From assembly GCA_049177215.1 (NCBI GenBank), contig CP185379.1, forward strand, positions 806,001-870,000: a stretch of DNA of 64,000 bases, in the 5' to 3' direction. Below, one piece after another: positions 44,295 through 52,560 of the stretch. The notes below the pieces were generated by a model, which ran no database searches, had not been told where the DNA came from, and was given only the letters and a program-made list of their open reading frames with translations. This stretch comes from Pollutiaquabacter aromativorans (GTDB lineage: Bacteria; Bacteroidota; Bacteroidia; AKYH767-A; 2013-40CM-41-45). How positions within the stretch are numbered: the first letter of the stretch is position 1; each line of letters opens with the position of its first letter. The translations under genes and the position numbers were made by a program.

Positions 44295-45137
44295 TCAGGC
44301 GCCAGCCGGTGAACAGTAGCGCTCGAATAGACGGATCGCTTCAACCGCTTCTCGGACATCGTGCACCCGCAGGATCTTCGCGCCTCCGGTCAATGCCAGC
44401 GTATTCAGAACAGTCGTGCCGTTCAGCGCCTGCTCCGCAGTGGTGCCCAGGACCTTGTTTACCATACTTTTTCGGGAGAGCCCCACCAGTAAAGGCGCGT
44501 CCAGCAAGCGAAACGCGTCCAGATTCCGAAGCAAGGTGTAATTATGCGAGAGGTCTTTGCCGAAACCGAAACCCGGGTCAACGATCACATCCGGAACTCC
44601 CGATTGCCGGAGCCGGTCGATGCCTTCTGCAAGGTGGCGGATGACTTCTGCTGTAACATCCCGGTATTCGGGTGATCGTTGCATCGACTTCGGTGTGCCT
44701 TGCATGTGCATGAGCACATAGGGAACCTTAAGACGACCGATGGTGGAGAACATGGCCGCGTCCAGTTGGCCTCCGGAAACATCGTTGATTATATCGGCTC
44801 CCTTAGCAACGGCGCGCTCAGCGACTGAAGCGTAAAAGGTATCGATGGACAGGATCGCTTCGGGGAAATTTCCGCGAATCAGTTCCAGAGCAGGGGAGAG
44901 GCGAGACCACTCGGTCTCGGCATCGAGCAGGTCGGCTCCTGGCCGGGTAGATTGCGCGCCAAGGTCCAGGATGGCCGCCCCTTCTCGTAGGTGCCGCCCG
45001 ACCAAGTCCAGGATCGCTTCCTGTTCACTTACCCGGCTGGCAAGGTGGAAGGAGTCCGGTGTCAGGTTCACAATCCCCATGACCACCGGTGTTGATAATT
45101 CTAAAAGCCTTCCGGAGACGTTTAACCGGTACTTCAT
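44295..45137 (-). CDS. folP: Dihydropteroate synthase
   Basis: FolP condenses p-aminobenzoate with dihydropterin pyrophosphate in folate synthesis; it is the sulfonamide target. The 280-residue TIM barrel shows PVVMGIVNLTPDSF, LDLGAQSTRPGA, IINDVSGGQLD, MHMQGTPKSMQ, DPGFGFGKD and LVGLSRKSM, each a standard pterin or pABA contact. It is transcribed toward cdaA. The 43-base space upstream contains no good -7 match on this strand; divergent from the DUF1599 gene. Confidence 0.96.
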   Translation of the reverse strand: MKYRLNVSGRLLELSTPVVMGIVNLTPDSFHLASRVSEQEAILDLVGRHLREGAAILDLGAQSTRPGADLLDAETEWSRLSPALELIRGNFPEAILSIDTFYASVAERAVAKGADIINDVSGGQLDAAMFSTIGRLKVPYVLMHMQGTPKSMQRSPEYRDVTAEVIRHLAEGIDRLRQSGVPDVIVDPGFGFGKDLSHNYTLLRNLDAFRLLDAPLLVGLSRKSMVNKVLGTTAEQALNGTTVLNTLALTGGAKILRVHDVREAVEAIRLFERYCSPAGA

Positions 45138-45178
45138 CGTTTAAGCCTTATCTTCGTATTCACGAGTTAGTTATAAAT

Positions 45179-45193
45179 TATTGATAATCAATA
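45179..45193. repeat. Palindrome upstream of the DUF1599 gene
   Basis: TATTGATAATCAATA, a 15-base perfect palindrome about a central A, 60 bases before the ATG of the DUF1599 gene and in the divergent region with folP. Size and symmetry are those of a repressor operator; no T-tract is attached. Confidence 0.45.
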
Positions 45194-45252
45194 CATTGAC
45201 GAAGGTTGAGTCTTTAGTCCCCAACTCAGTTCACCGAACTACCGGAAAGCCG

Positions 45253-45798
45253 ATGATCACAGAAACCTCCCGGCAGTACGACGCGGTCGTTGCTCGTTGC
45301 AAAGATATTTTTCTGAAGAAGATGAAAGACTACGGGACCGCCTGGCGGATCCTGCGGGTTCCATCCATCACGGACCAGATCTTCATCAAGGCGCAACGCA
45401 TCCGCAGTATCGAGGAAAAAGGTACGCAACGGGTCGATGACGGCATTGACCAGGAGTTCATCGGTATCATCAATTACGCGGTCATCGCGCTGATCCAATT
45501 GGAACTGGGGGTCAATGATGAGACCAACATGCTTGAACAGGATGTGGTGAAGCGGTTCGATGAACAGGTACGGACAGCCAAGCGGCTGATGGAAGACAAG
45601 AACCACGACTACGGCGAAGCCTGGCGGGGAATGCGAACCAGTTCCATGACCGACCTGATTTTGATGAAGCTCTTGCGCATCAAGCAGATCGAAGACAATC
45701 GGGGACAAACCCTCATCTCGGAAGGCATCGCCGCGAATTACCACGACATCATCAACTACGCCGTGTTCGCCATGATCAAACTGGCGGAGCCGGCCTGA
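45253..45798 (+). CDS. DUF1599 protein (nucleotide-modification-associated domain family), internal duplication
   Basis: The 181-residue protein is built of two similar halves of about 80 residues. Half one has MKDYGTAWRILRVPSITD, RIRSIEEKG and IIGIINYAVIAL-type segments (here FIGIINYAVIALIQLE); half two has NHDYGEAWRGMRTSSMTD, RIKQIEDNRG and YHDIINYAVFAMIKL. DUF1599 has been linked to nucleotide-modification gene sets in comparative work, but in Bacteroidota it is a chromosomal housekeeping gene of unknown function near folP and the BT_3928 gene. I place the start at ATG 45253; the frame opens earlier at a TTG that lies inside the palindrome at 45179-45193. Confidence 0.88.
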   Translation: MITETSRQYDAVVARCKDIFLKKMKDYGTAWRILRVPSITDQIFIKAQRIRSIEEKGTQRVDDGIDQEFIGIINYAVIALIQLELGVNDETNMLEQDVVKRFDEQVRTAKRLMEDKNHDYGEAWRGMRTSSMTDLILMKLLRIKQIEDNRGQTLISEGIAANYHDIINYAVFAMIKLAEPA

Positions 45799-45846
45799 TC
45801 ACTGTTGCATATCCATTCATCGATTCAACTATAGCAATCACCGATC

Positions 45847-46965
45847 ATGAAAGTACTGGCCCAGATCTCCCGCGTCTTCGTCGGCATTCTTTTCATCATC
45901 TCCGGGTTCATTAAGGCGAATGACCCCTTGGGCTTCTCCTACAAGCTCGACGAGTACTTCCAGGTCTTTCATATGCCCTGGCTGAGCGCGGTTTCGTTGG
46001 CACTGGCCATCGGCATTTGCGCGTTTGAGATCGGTCTGGGTGTCGCGTTGCTGCTAGGCGCGAAAATGCGATTCACCGCATGGTCGCTGCTGCTCATGAT
46101 CGTCTTCTTTACTTTCCTGACGTTCTATTCCTGGAAATTCGACGTCGTCAAGGACTGCGGTTGTTTCGGTGACGCATTGCACCTCAAGCCGTTCGAGTCG
46201 TTCATGAAGGATGTCATTCTCTTCGTCTTGATTCTGTTCATCTTCATCAAACGGAATGAAATCAAGCCCTTGTTTGGTGAGAGCGGTTCTACCTGGCTGG
46301 CGTATGCCGGCTTTGTTGCTTCCCTCACTTTTTCCATCTACTGTTACCGGCACCTGCCCATGATCGATTTCCGTCCTTACGCGATCGGGAAGAGCATTCC
46401 GGAAGGCATGAAACTCCCGCCCAACGCAGTAACCGATAGCGTGGTCATGGTCTTCATTTATGAGAAGGACGGGAAAAGGATGGAACTGTCCATGGATCAG
46501 ATCAGCGGAATCGACAGCACCTACAAGTTTGTTGACCGGACCGACAAGGTCATCCGCGAAGGTGACAAGGCGCCGATCCATGATTTCTCCATTGTTTCAG
46601 CGGATGGAACCGACGTGACAGCGGATGTGCTGAGCATGGACCGTGTCTTCCTGCTGGTCGCATATGACCTGGAGAAATCCGATGAAGACGCTCAGAGCAG
46701 GATCAACGATTTTGTCGCCTTGTCTCAGAAAGCAGGCGTGGAGTTCATCGGGCTCACGTCCAGCGCACCTGCTACGGTTGATGCCTTCAAGAAAAAGCAC
46801 CATTCGGCTTTCGAATATTATTTCACGGATGGAACTACCCTGAAGACCATGATACGTTCGAACCCCGGCCTACTATTATTGAAAAAGGGTACAGTTGCGG
46901 CCATGTGGCATCACAACGATTTGCCGGCATTCGACGAGGTCAATTCGATGTATCTGTCAAAATAA
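45847..46965 (+). CDS. BT_3928-type DoxX/MauE-like membrane protein with thioredoxin-like end
   Basis: A 372-residue protein with four hydrophobic helices in the first 150 residues (DoxX/MauE-like), the characteristic KDCGCFGDALHLKPFESF loop carrying the CGCFGD cysteine pair, and further membrane helices. The C-terminal 180 residues form a thioredoxin/AhpC-like module without a CxxC (DFSIVSADGTDVTADVL, VAYDLEKSDED, EFIGLTSS). The family is Bacteroidota-specific and found beside DUF1599; its role, possibly in disulfide or quinone redox, is not established. It starts 48 bases after the DUF1599 stop and ends convergent with the pseudouridine synthase. Confidence 0.85.
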   Translation: MKVLAQISRVFVGILFIISGFIKANDPLGFSYKLDEYFQVFHMPWLSAVSLALAIGICAFEIGLGVALLLGAKMRFTAWSLLLMIVFFTFLTFYSWKFDVVKDCGCFGDALHLKPFESFMKDVILFVLILFIFIKRNEIKPLFGESGSTWLAYAGFVASLTFSIYCYRHLPMIDFRPYAIGKSIPEGMKLPPNAVTDSVVMVFIYEKDGKRMELSMDQISGIDSTYKFVDRTDKVIREGDKAPIHDFSIVSADGTDVTADVLSMDRVFLLVAYDLEKSDEDAQSRINDFVALSQKAGVEFIGLTSSAPATVDAFKKKHHSAFEYYFTDGTTLKTMIRSNPGLLLLKKGTVAAMWHHNDLPAFDEVNSMYLSK

Positions 46966-46980
46966 TTCAGGCAGCCACGT

Positions 46981-47694
46981 TCAGCTTTCTTCGCTCAGCG
47001 ACCTGCTGAAATAATTCCAGACAGCATCGTCGGGCGGCTGAGCGGTGAGGACGATCTCTTCCTTTTTTACCGGGTGCAGGAATACCAACCGGCGGGCATG
47101 GAGATGGATCGAGCCGTTCTCATTGGTTCGCTCAGCGCCGTACTTGACGTCACCTTTTATCGGACATCCCATGGTTGAAAGCTGGACTCGGATCTGATGG
47201 TGCCTTCCGGTATGCGGTAAAACTTCCAGCAAGTAATAGTGGTCGGATTTTCCGAGTAGCCGGTAATCCAGCCAGGCTCGCGACGAACCCGGAACCTCTT
47301 GCGCGTAGGCGCGGCTCTTGTTGTTTTTCTCGTCTTTCTTCAGATAATGTATCAAGGAGCCGGAAGCTTGCGGTGGTGCGGTACGAACCACCGCCCAGTA
47401 GGTTTTTTGGGTACGGCGTTCCCGGAAGAGTTCATTCATCCTGGCCAGGGCCTTGGAGGTGCGAGCAAAAACCACAACACCACTCACCGGCCTGTCCAGC
47501 CGATGCACAACCCCCAGGAAGACCTCTCCGGGCTTCTTGTATTTCTCCTTGATGTAGGCTTTGAGCAGATCGCCCAACGGCGCGTCGCCGGTCTTGTCGC
47601 CTTGTACAATGTCGCCGGGGCGTTTGTTGACCGCGATCAGGTGATTGTCTTCGTAGAGGATCTCCGGAAGTCCTGTACGCTCAGTACTGCTCAT
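46981..47694 (-). CDS. RluA-family pseudouridine synthase
   Basis: A 237-residue enzyme that isomerises uridine in rRNA or tRNA. It has the motif I region ILYEDNHLIAVNKRPGDIVQ, the catalytic motif II VHRLDRPVSGVVVFART (aspartate after HRL), YWAVVR, and motif III LPHTGRHHQIRVQLS. There is no N-terminal S4 domain. The target base cannot be told from the sequence; the closest general class is RluA/RluC-like. It overlaps the panB 3' end by 14 bases, so it ends the minus-strand unit unknown protein-panB-rluA. Some annotators would simply call it RluA family. Confidence 0.92.
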   Translation of the reverse strand: MSSTERTGLPEILYEDNHLIAVNKRPGDIVQGDKTGDAPLGDLLKAYIKEKYKKPGEVFLGVVHRLDRPVSGVVVFARTSKALARMNELFRERRTQKTYWAVVRTAPPQASGSLIHYLKKDEKNNKSRAYAQEVPGSSRAWLDYRLLGKSDHYYLLEVLPHTGRHHQIRVQLSTMGCPIKGDVKYGAERTNENGSIHLHARRLVFLHPVKKEEIVLTAQPPDDAVWNYFSRSLSEES

Positions 47695-48502
47695 GCTTGT
47701 TCGGGAAATCCTTCGACTTTACATCGCTGATGTAGCGCTCGGTGGCTGCTTTGATATCGTCGTACAGGTTCATGTATCGGCGGAGGAATCGCGGACTGAA
47801 CTCGTGGGTGATACCCAGCATATCGTGCAGGACCAGGACCTGTCCGTCCACACCGGCTCCGGCACCGATACCGATGATCGGAATTTTCACCTCGGCTGCC
47901 ACACGCGCCGCGAGTTGAGCAGGTATCTTTTCAAGCACGATGGCAAAGCAGCCCGATTCGGCCAGGATGTGCGCGTCTTCGATGAGCCGTTGAGCCTCGG
48001 TATCTTCCTTGGCCCGCACGACGTAGGTGCCGAATTTGTAAATGGACTGTGGGGTCAGTCCCAGGTGGCCCATCACGGGCACACCCGCCGTCAGGATGCG
48101 TTCGATGCTTTCTTTCACTTCACGACCGCCTTCCAGCTTCACGGCATGTGCGCCGGATTCCTTCATGATGCGGATCGAAGAGTTGAGGGCTTCCTTCGAA
48201 TTTCCCTGATAGGATCCGAAGGGGAGGTCGACGACTACCAAAGCCCGGCTGACGGCACGAACCACCGAGGCCGCGTGATAGATCATCTCGTTGAGCGTGA
48301 TGGGCAGGGTGGTCTCGTAGCCTGCCATGACGTTCGAGGCGGAATCGCCTACCAGCACCACATCGATCCCGGCTGCGTCGATGATGCGCGCCATGGAATA
48401 GTCGTAGGCGGTCAGCATGGAGATTTTTTCTCCCCGCCGCTTCATTTCCTGCAGGACGTGTGTAGTGATCTTTTTTTCTTCGGAAGATTGTGCTGAAGAC
48501 AT
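47681..48502 (-). CDS. panB: 3-methyl-2-oxobutanoate hydroxymethyltransferase
   Basis: PanB adds a hydroxymethyl group from methylene-THF to ketoisovalerate, the first step of pantothenate (vitamin B5) synthesis. Motifs in the 273-residue TIM-barrel product are MLTAYDYSMARIIDAAGID, LVGDSASNVMAGYETT, HAVKLEGGREV, MGHLGLTPQS and PIIGIGAGAGVDGQVLV. The remaining pan genes are not in the window. It lies 12 bases downstream of the unknown secreted protein gene and overlaps the following pseudouridine synthase by 14 bases. Confidence 0.97.
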   Translation of the reverse strand: MSSAQSSEEKKITTHVLQEMKRRGEKISMLTAYDYSMARIIDAAGIDVVLVGDSASNVMAGYETTLPITLNEMIYHAASVVRAVSRALVVVDLPFGSYQGNSKEALNSSIRIMKESGAHAVKLEGGREVKESIERILTAGVPVMGHLGLTPQSIYKFGTYVVRAKEDTEAQRLIEDAHILAESGCFAIVLEKIPAQLAARVAAEVKIPIIGIGAGAGVDGQVLVLHDMLGITHEFSPRFLRRYMNLYDDIKAATERYISDVKSKDFPNKHEQY

Positions 48503-48514
48503 GGGGGGAGGGTG

Positions 48515-49348
48515 TTATTCCTGGTGACCGTTGTTGAGCGGTTTCTTGATGACCGGTTTAGCTTGTCGGCAACGCTGAAGGGAGTCGCGCAGCGCCTGGT
48601 TCTCCTTTTTCAGGTGTGCCAGCTCTTCCTGCAGTCGGATTGGGTCGTCGGCGGCCACTGGTAAGACGATGATCGGTTCTTCGTTCTGGTCCGGTGTGCG
48701 CACATCGATCCAGTCGACGCGACCGCTGGAGTTCGGCCCGATCGCTATTCCAAAATCCCCGCCGAAGTATTGCGGTTCGGAAAACGAGGTAACGAACTGA
48801 CCGTTAATATAGACATCATAATTGCGGTCTGCCGTGCGTACCTGAATGGTATTCCAGGTGCTTTTCCCGTTTAGCCATTCGCACTTTGTCCATCCCAGGT
48901 TGCGGTTATCGCCCGTTAACAACCGATAGCTGACTCCGACCAGTTGTCGGATGCGGTATTCCTTTCGTGCGTTCAATTCGAGGGTGAATCCGCCGTTACC
49001 GGAAGGCTGTGCCATAAAGATCAGTCCGATACCCGACTCCGGATCGGTACCGTCATCGATCCGCAGCGATGCGGTCAGGCTGAACGGAGCCTGGATGTTT
49101 TTAAGCGATGGGAAAGAAGAGTAGGAGCCACTCGACTTCCGCTGAAGGATGTACTCGCCTTTTTGGAGCAACAGTAAGTTGCTGGCATTCGACAATTCCT
49201 TCCAGTGGCCGCTATCCGAGACAAAATCATCGCGGAAGAAGGTCTTGGGAAAATCCAGACGGACCTTTTGGCCATTAACATCCGCGATCGTAAAGCGGTA
49301 TGTTAATGCGGTAACCGTCATGGCCATGTAAAAGAGCCGGTAGCGCAT
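48515..49348 (-). CDS. Secreted protein with jelly-roll (LamG/DUF1080-like) domain and coiled-coil tail
   Basis: A 277-residue protein with an N-terminal hydrophobic segment (residues about 3-18) as signal or anchor. Residues about 35-210 show a concanavalin-like jelly-roll with FFRDDFVSDSGHWKE, SLRIDDGTDPESGIGLIF and WNTIQVRTADRNYDVYINGQFV, typical of LamG/DUF1080-like carbohydrate-binding or hydrolase modules. The last 60 residues contain a short coiled coil (LQEELAHLKKENQALRDSLQ). No catalytic residues are obvious, so binding is more likely than hydrolysis. It heads the panB unit, from a perfect -7 box four bases before its ATG. No name can be given. Confidence 0.75.
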   Translation of the reverse strand: MRYRLFYMAMTVTALTYRFTIADVNGQKVRLDFPKTFFRDDFVSDSGHWKELSNASNLLLLQKGEYILQRKSSGSYSSFPSLKNIQAPFSLTASLRIDDGTDPESGIGLIFMAQPSGNGGFTLELNARKEYRIRQLVGVSYRLLTGDNRNLGWTKCEWLNGKSTWNTIQVRTADRNYDVYINGQFVTSFSEPQYFGGDFGIAIGPNSSGRVDWIDVRTPDQNEEPIIVLPVAADDPIRLQEELAHLKKENQALRDSLQRCRQAKPVIKKPLNNGHQE

Positions 49349-49352
49349 GCTA

Positions 49353-49360
49353 CAAACCTA
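49353..49360 (-). promoter_or_regulatory. Putative -7 promoter box for the 48515-panB-rluA unit
   Basis: TAGGTTTG on the minus strand, exact match, four bases before the ATG at 49348, predicting a leaderless mRNA. The neighbouring divergent gene has a similar arrangement. Confidence 0.55.
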
Positions 49361-49390
49361 CGAATTCATTTCCTGTTCCATGAAAAACGG

Positions 49391-49398
49391 TAGTTTTG
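49391..49398 (+). promoter_or_regulatory. Putative -7 promoter box for the DUF4249 gene
   Basis: TAGTTTTG, exact match, six bases before the ATG at 49405, again implying almost no leader. Confidence 0.55.
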
Positions 49399-49404
49399 CG
49401 AAGA

Positions 49405-50403
49405 ATGAAAAAGTCTCTCCTCTTCCTTTTCGCTGCCCTGACACTGGCCTCTTGTTCCGAGGAAATCGACCTGACCGCCGACTACAAGGAAACCATGGTC
49501 CTCTACGGCTTATTGGATCCCAACGCGACCAATCAATACGTTCGGATTTCCAAGGCCTTCCTGGGCGAAGGGAATACACTTCAAATGGCCCAGCAGTCCG
49601 ATTCCATCAACTATGCCAATGTGCTGGATGTTCGATTGGAACGGTTGTCCAATGGCGTGGTGGTCAATACCTATCCGATGACGCGTATTGATACGATCCC
49701 GAAGGAGAACGGGGTCTTCGCGGCACCCTATCAGGTGATCTATACGACCAACCAGCGGATACTGACCGATGGTTCGCTTTATCGCATCGTTGCGCGCAAT
49801 ACGGAAACCGGCGTGGAAGCCAGCTCGACCACACGGATCGTTGGCAGCATGCAGGTGTTCAATCCATCTCCCACTGTCCCGGTAGTTGATTTCTCCGCCT
49901 TTGGTGAAACAAGGCCGCGCATCAAGGGTGGTGACAATGGGCGATTGTTCGGCCTCATCATGCGCTTTCGTTATATCGAAATAGATTCGTTGGGCGCAGT
50001 CACCCGTCATACGGCAGACTGGTTATTCCCGGACCAATTGGCAACCCAAACGGGTGAGCAGGTGGAATTCGTTTACCAGCGTCAGGACTTTTACCGGATC
50101 ATAGGCTCGCAGATACCGGTGAAGGCCGGCGTCACCCGTAAACTCGATACCCTGACGGTTGGGCTGGGTGCCATTGAGTTCCGTTTTTATTCCGCTACGG
50201 AAGACGTCTATACCTACCAGCAATTGGTTAATCCGGCCAATACGGGCGTCGTTCAGGACCGGCCGAGTTTTACGACGGTTGAGAACGGCCTGGGCTTGTT
50301 CAGCAGCCGTTTGTTACAGCAGGAGTACCGTAACCTCACGGCCAATTCCCTCGCGGCATTCGATACGAGTGCCTATACGCGCGATTTGAATTTCAGCTTT
50401 TAA
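49405..50403 (+). CDS. DUF4249 family lipoprotein
   Basis: The 332-residue product has a lipoprotein signal (MKKSLLFLFAALTLASC; C17 is the probable lipidated residue) and the DUF4249 body starting DYKETMVLYGLLDPNATNQY. It is rich in beta strands and contains the SRLLQQEYRNLT C-terminal segment of the family. In other Bacteroidota such genes often sit next to TonB-dependent receptors; none is here, so it is an orphan member. Function is unknown. The longer frame begins at a TTG (49396) that overlaps the -7 box, so ATG 49405 is the start. It is divergent from the 48515 gene and followed by a small inverted repeat. Confidence 0.88.
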   Translation: MKKSLLFLFAALTLASCSEEIDLTADYKETMVLYGLLDPNATNQYVRISKAFLGEGNTLQMAQQSDSINYANVLDVRLERLSNGVVVNTYPMTRIDTIPKENGVFAAPYQVIYTTNQRILTDGSLYRIVARNTETGVEASSTTRIVGSMQVFNPSPTVPVVDFSAFGETRPRIKGGDNGRLFGLIMRFRYIEIDSLGAVTRHTADWLFPDQLATQTGEQVEFVYQRQDFYRIIGSQIPVKAGVTRKLDTLTVGLGAIEFRFYSATEDVYTYQQLVNPANTGVVQDRPSFTTVENGLGLFSSRLLQQEYRNLTANSLAAFDTSAYTRDLNFSF

Positions 50404-50415
50404 TGCCGCTTTGTC

Positions 50416-50431
50416 AGGTCATTTTTGACCT
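50416..50431. repeat. Inverted repeat upstream of dnaK (1)
   Basis: AGGTCA-TTTT-TGACCT, a perfect six-pair inverted repeat 13 bases after the DUF4249 stop and about 110 bases before the dnaK ATG. It may be a weak terminator or an operator; no run of T follows it on the plus strand. Confidence 0.45.
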
Positions 50432-50467
50432 AAAAAGCGCCATTTATTCCAGTTCTGCCACTTTTTC

Positions 50468-50485
50468 GCCAGATTTTTGACTGGC
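50468..50485. repeat. Inverted repeat upstream of dnaK (2)
   Basis: GCCAG-ATTTTTGA-CTGGC, a five-pair inverted repeat 57 bases before the dnaK ATG. It shares the core ATTTTTGAC with the repeat at 50416-50431, so the two could bind the same regulator. Confidence 0.4.
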
Positions 50486-50542
50486 ACTATGATTGACTTT
50501 CGGGGAGCGCATTACGCACCACATCCTGAAAATCCAATCATC

Positions 50543-52450
50543 ATGAGAAAAGTAATAGGCATTGACCTGGGTACCACCAACTCCTGTGTGGCTGTCATGG
50601 AAGGCAACGAGCCGATCGTAATTCCAAACAGCGAAGGGCGCCGGACCACCCCGTCAGTCGTCGCATTCCTCGACAATGGCGAGCGTAAGGTCGGTGATCC
50701 CGCCAAACGTCAGGCCATCACCAATCCGCGCAACACCGTTTATTCGATCAAACGTTTCATGGGAGAGACCTTTGACCGGACTACCAAAGAGAAGGAACGT
50801 GTTCCCTATGATGTCGTAAAGGGCGATAACAATACCCCGCGCGTCAAGATCACGGACCGACTGTATACACCGCAGGAGATCTCGGCGATCGTACTGCAGA
50901 AAATGAAAAAGACGGCGGAAGACTACCTCGGTTACGAGGTGTCCGAAGCGGTCATCACGGTACCCGCGTATTTCAACGATGCGCAACGTCAGGCAACCAA
51001 AGAGGCCGGTGAGATCGCCGGATTGAAGGTGCTCCGCATCATCAACGAGCCGACCGCGGCTTCTCTGGCTTATGGCCTCGACAAGCAGGCGAAGGATGAA
51101 AAGATCGCCGTCTTCGATTTGGGCGGTGGAACGTTCGATATCTCGATCCTCGAACTGGGTGACGGTGTGTTCGAAGTGAAATCCACCAATGGCGATACCC
51201 ACCTGGGAGGCGACGATTTCGATCAGAAGATCATCGACTGGCTCGCCGACGAATTCAAAAACGACGAAGGGATCGACCTGCGCAAGGACCCGATGGCGCT
51301 CCAGCGCCTGAAGGAAGCTGCGGAAAAGGCCAAGATCGAATTGTCGAGCTCCGCGCAGACGGAGATCAACCTTCCGTACATCATGCCGGTCGACGGTATT
51401 CCGAAGCACCTGGTGAAGACCCTGTCGCGCGCCAAGTTCGAGCAACTGTGCGATGACCTGATTCAGCGTACGCTGGCCCCCTGCAAAAAGGCGTTGGAAG
51501 ATGCCGGCTTGCAGCCATCCCAGATTGATGAGGTCATTCTGGTAGGGGGCTCCACCCGTATCCCGGCCATTCAGCAGATCGTCGAAAAGTTCTTCGGAAA
51601 GCAACCGCACAAAGGTGTCAACCCCGATGAGGTGGTCGCGATCGGCGCAGCCATCCAGGGCGCTGTACTCACCGGTGAAGTGAAAGACGTGTTGCTGCTG
51701 GACGTGACCCCTCTGTCGCTGGGTATCGAAACCATGGGCGGTGTGATGACCAAATTGATCGAGTCGAATACGACCATTCCGACCAAGAAAAGCGAAGTCT
51801 TCTCAACGGCTTCCGATAATCAACCGTCTGTAGAGATCCACATCCTGCAGGGCGAGCGTCCGATGGCCCGCGACAACCGCACCATCGGCAGGTTCCACCT
51901 TGACAGCATTCCTCCGGCTCCCCGCGGTGTTCCGCAGATCGAAGTGACCTTCGATATTGATGCCAACGGCATCCTGCATGTAACCGCAAAAGATAAAGCC
52001 ACCGGCAAATCGCAGAACATCCGGATCGAAGCTTCTTCCGGTCTCACCGACGATGAGATCAAGAAGATGAAAGCGGAAGCGGAAGCTAACGCGGATGCCG
52101 ACCGTAAGGTGAAGGAAGAAACGGAGAAAGTCAATCAGGCCGACTCGCTGATCTTCCAGACAGAAAAGCAGCTCAAGGAATACGGCGACAAACTCTCCTC
52201 TGGTAACCGCGAAAACATCCAGCGCGCTCTCAGTGAACTGAAGGATGCGCACAAGGAACGCGACCTCGGTAAGATCGACACCGCCCTGGCCAACCTCAAT
52301 AACGCATGGCAAGCTGCCTCTGAAGAGATGTACAAAGCCAGTCAGCAGCAAGGAGCTCCCGGAGCTGACCAGGCAGCCGGCGGACAAGGTAAAGCCGATG
52401 GTGAAGTCACCGACGTTGATTTTGAAGAGGTGAAGGACGAGAAGAAGTAA
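50543..52450 (+). CDS. dnaK: Molecular chaperone DnaK (Hsp70)
   Basis: The 635-residue cytoplasmic chaperone has the full ATPase domain (GIDLGTTNSCVAVMEG, VPAYFNDAQRQATKEAG, AVFDLGGGTFDISILE, VGGSTRIPAIQ), the VLLLDVTPLSLGIETMGG linker, the substrate-binding domain and the acidic C-terminal tail. It folds stress-damaged proteins with DnaJ and GrpE, which are not adjacent. The open frame reaches a TTG at 50477 inside the second inverted repeat; ATG 50543 gives the usual N-terminus (MRKVIGIDLGTT). The stop is followed by a strong terminator. The two inverted repeats upstream may be a stress operator; there is no CIRCE element. Confidence 0.98.
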   Translation: MRKVIGIDLGTTNSCVAVMEGNEPIVIPNSEGRRTTPSVVAFLDNGERKVGDPAKRQAITNPRNTVYSIKRFMGETFDRTTKEKERVPYDVVKGDNNTPRVKITDRLYTPQEISAIVLQKMKKTAEDYLGYEVSEAVITVPAYFNDAQRQATKEAGEIAGLKVLRIINEPTAASLAYGLDKQAKDEKIAVFDLGGGTFDISILELGDGVFEVKSTNGDTHLGGDDFDQKIIDWLADEFKNDEGIDLRKDPMALQRLKEAAEKAKIELSSSAQTEINLPYIMPVDGIPKHLVKTLSRAKFEQLCDDLIQRTLAPCKKALEDAGLQPSQIDEVILVGGSTRIPAIQQIVEKFFGKQPHKGVNPDEVVAIGAAIQGAVLTGEVKDVLLLDVTPLSLGIETMGGVMTKLIESNTTIPTKKSEVFSTASDNQPSVEIHILQGERPMARDNRTIGRFHLDSIPPAPRGVPQIEVTFDIDANGILHVTAKDKATGKSQNIRIEASSGLTDDEIKKMKAEAEANADADRKVKEETEKVNQADSLIFQTEKQLKEYGDKLSSGNRENIQRALSELKDAHKERDLGKIDTALANLNNAWQAASEEMYKASQQQGAPGADQAAGGQGKADGEVTDVDFEEVKDEKK

Positions 52451-52473
52451 TCGACCGATCCGATTTTTCCGAA

Positions 52474-52509
52474 ATGGCCGACCAGGCGTACCTGGCCGGC
52501 CATTTTTTT
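52474..52509 (+). terminator. Rho-independent terminator of dnaK
   Basis: Thirteen-pair stem with one mismatch, arms 52474-52486 and 52491-52503, loop CGTA, followed by a run of seven T residues to 52509. It begins 24 bases after the dnaK stop. Confidence 0.92.
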
Positions 52510-52560
52510 ATGCTCTTCGTCATGTCGATCAAGTGGATTCACAGCTACCTTTAATGCCTT

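Noticed and set aside
47693..48496. 267-residue open frame on the plus strand over panB
   Set aside because: Panb is on the minus strand with all its motifs; the plus-strand frame is a shadow.
50477..50542. TTG start for DnaK
   Set aside because: DnaK begins with the conserved VIGIDLGTTNS immediately after ATG 50543; the 22-residue extension is not part of the family.
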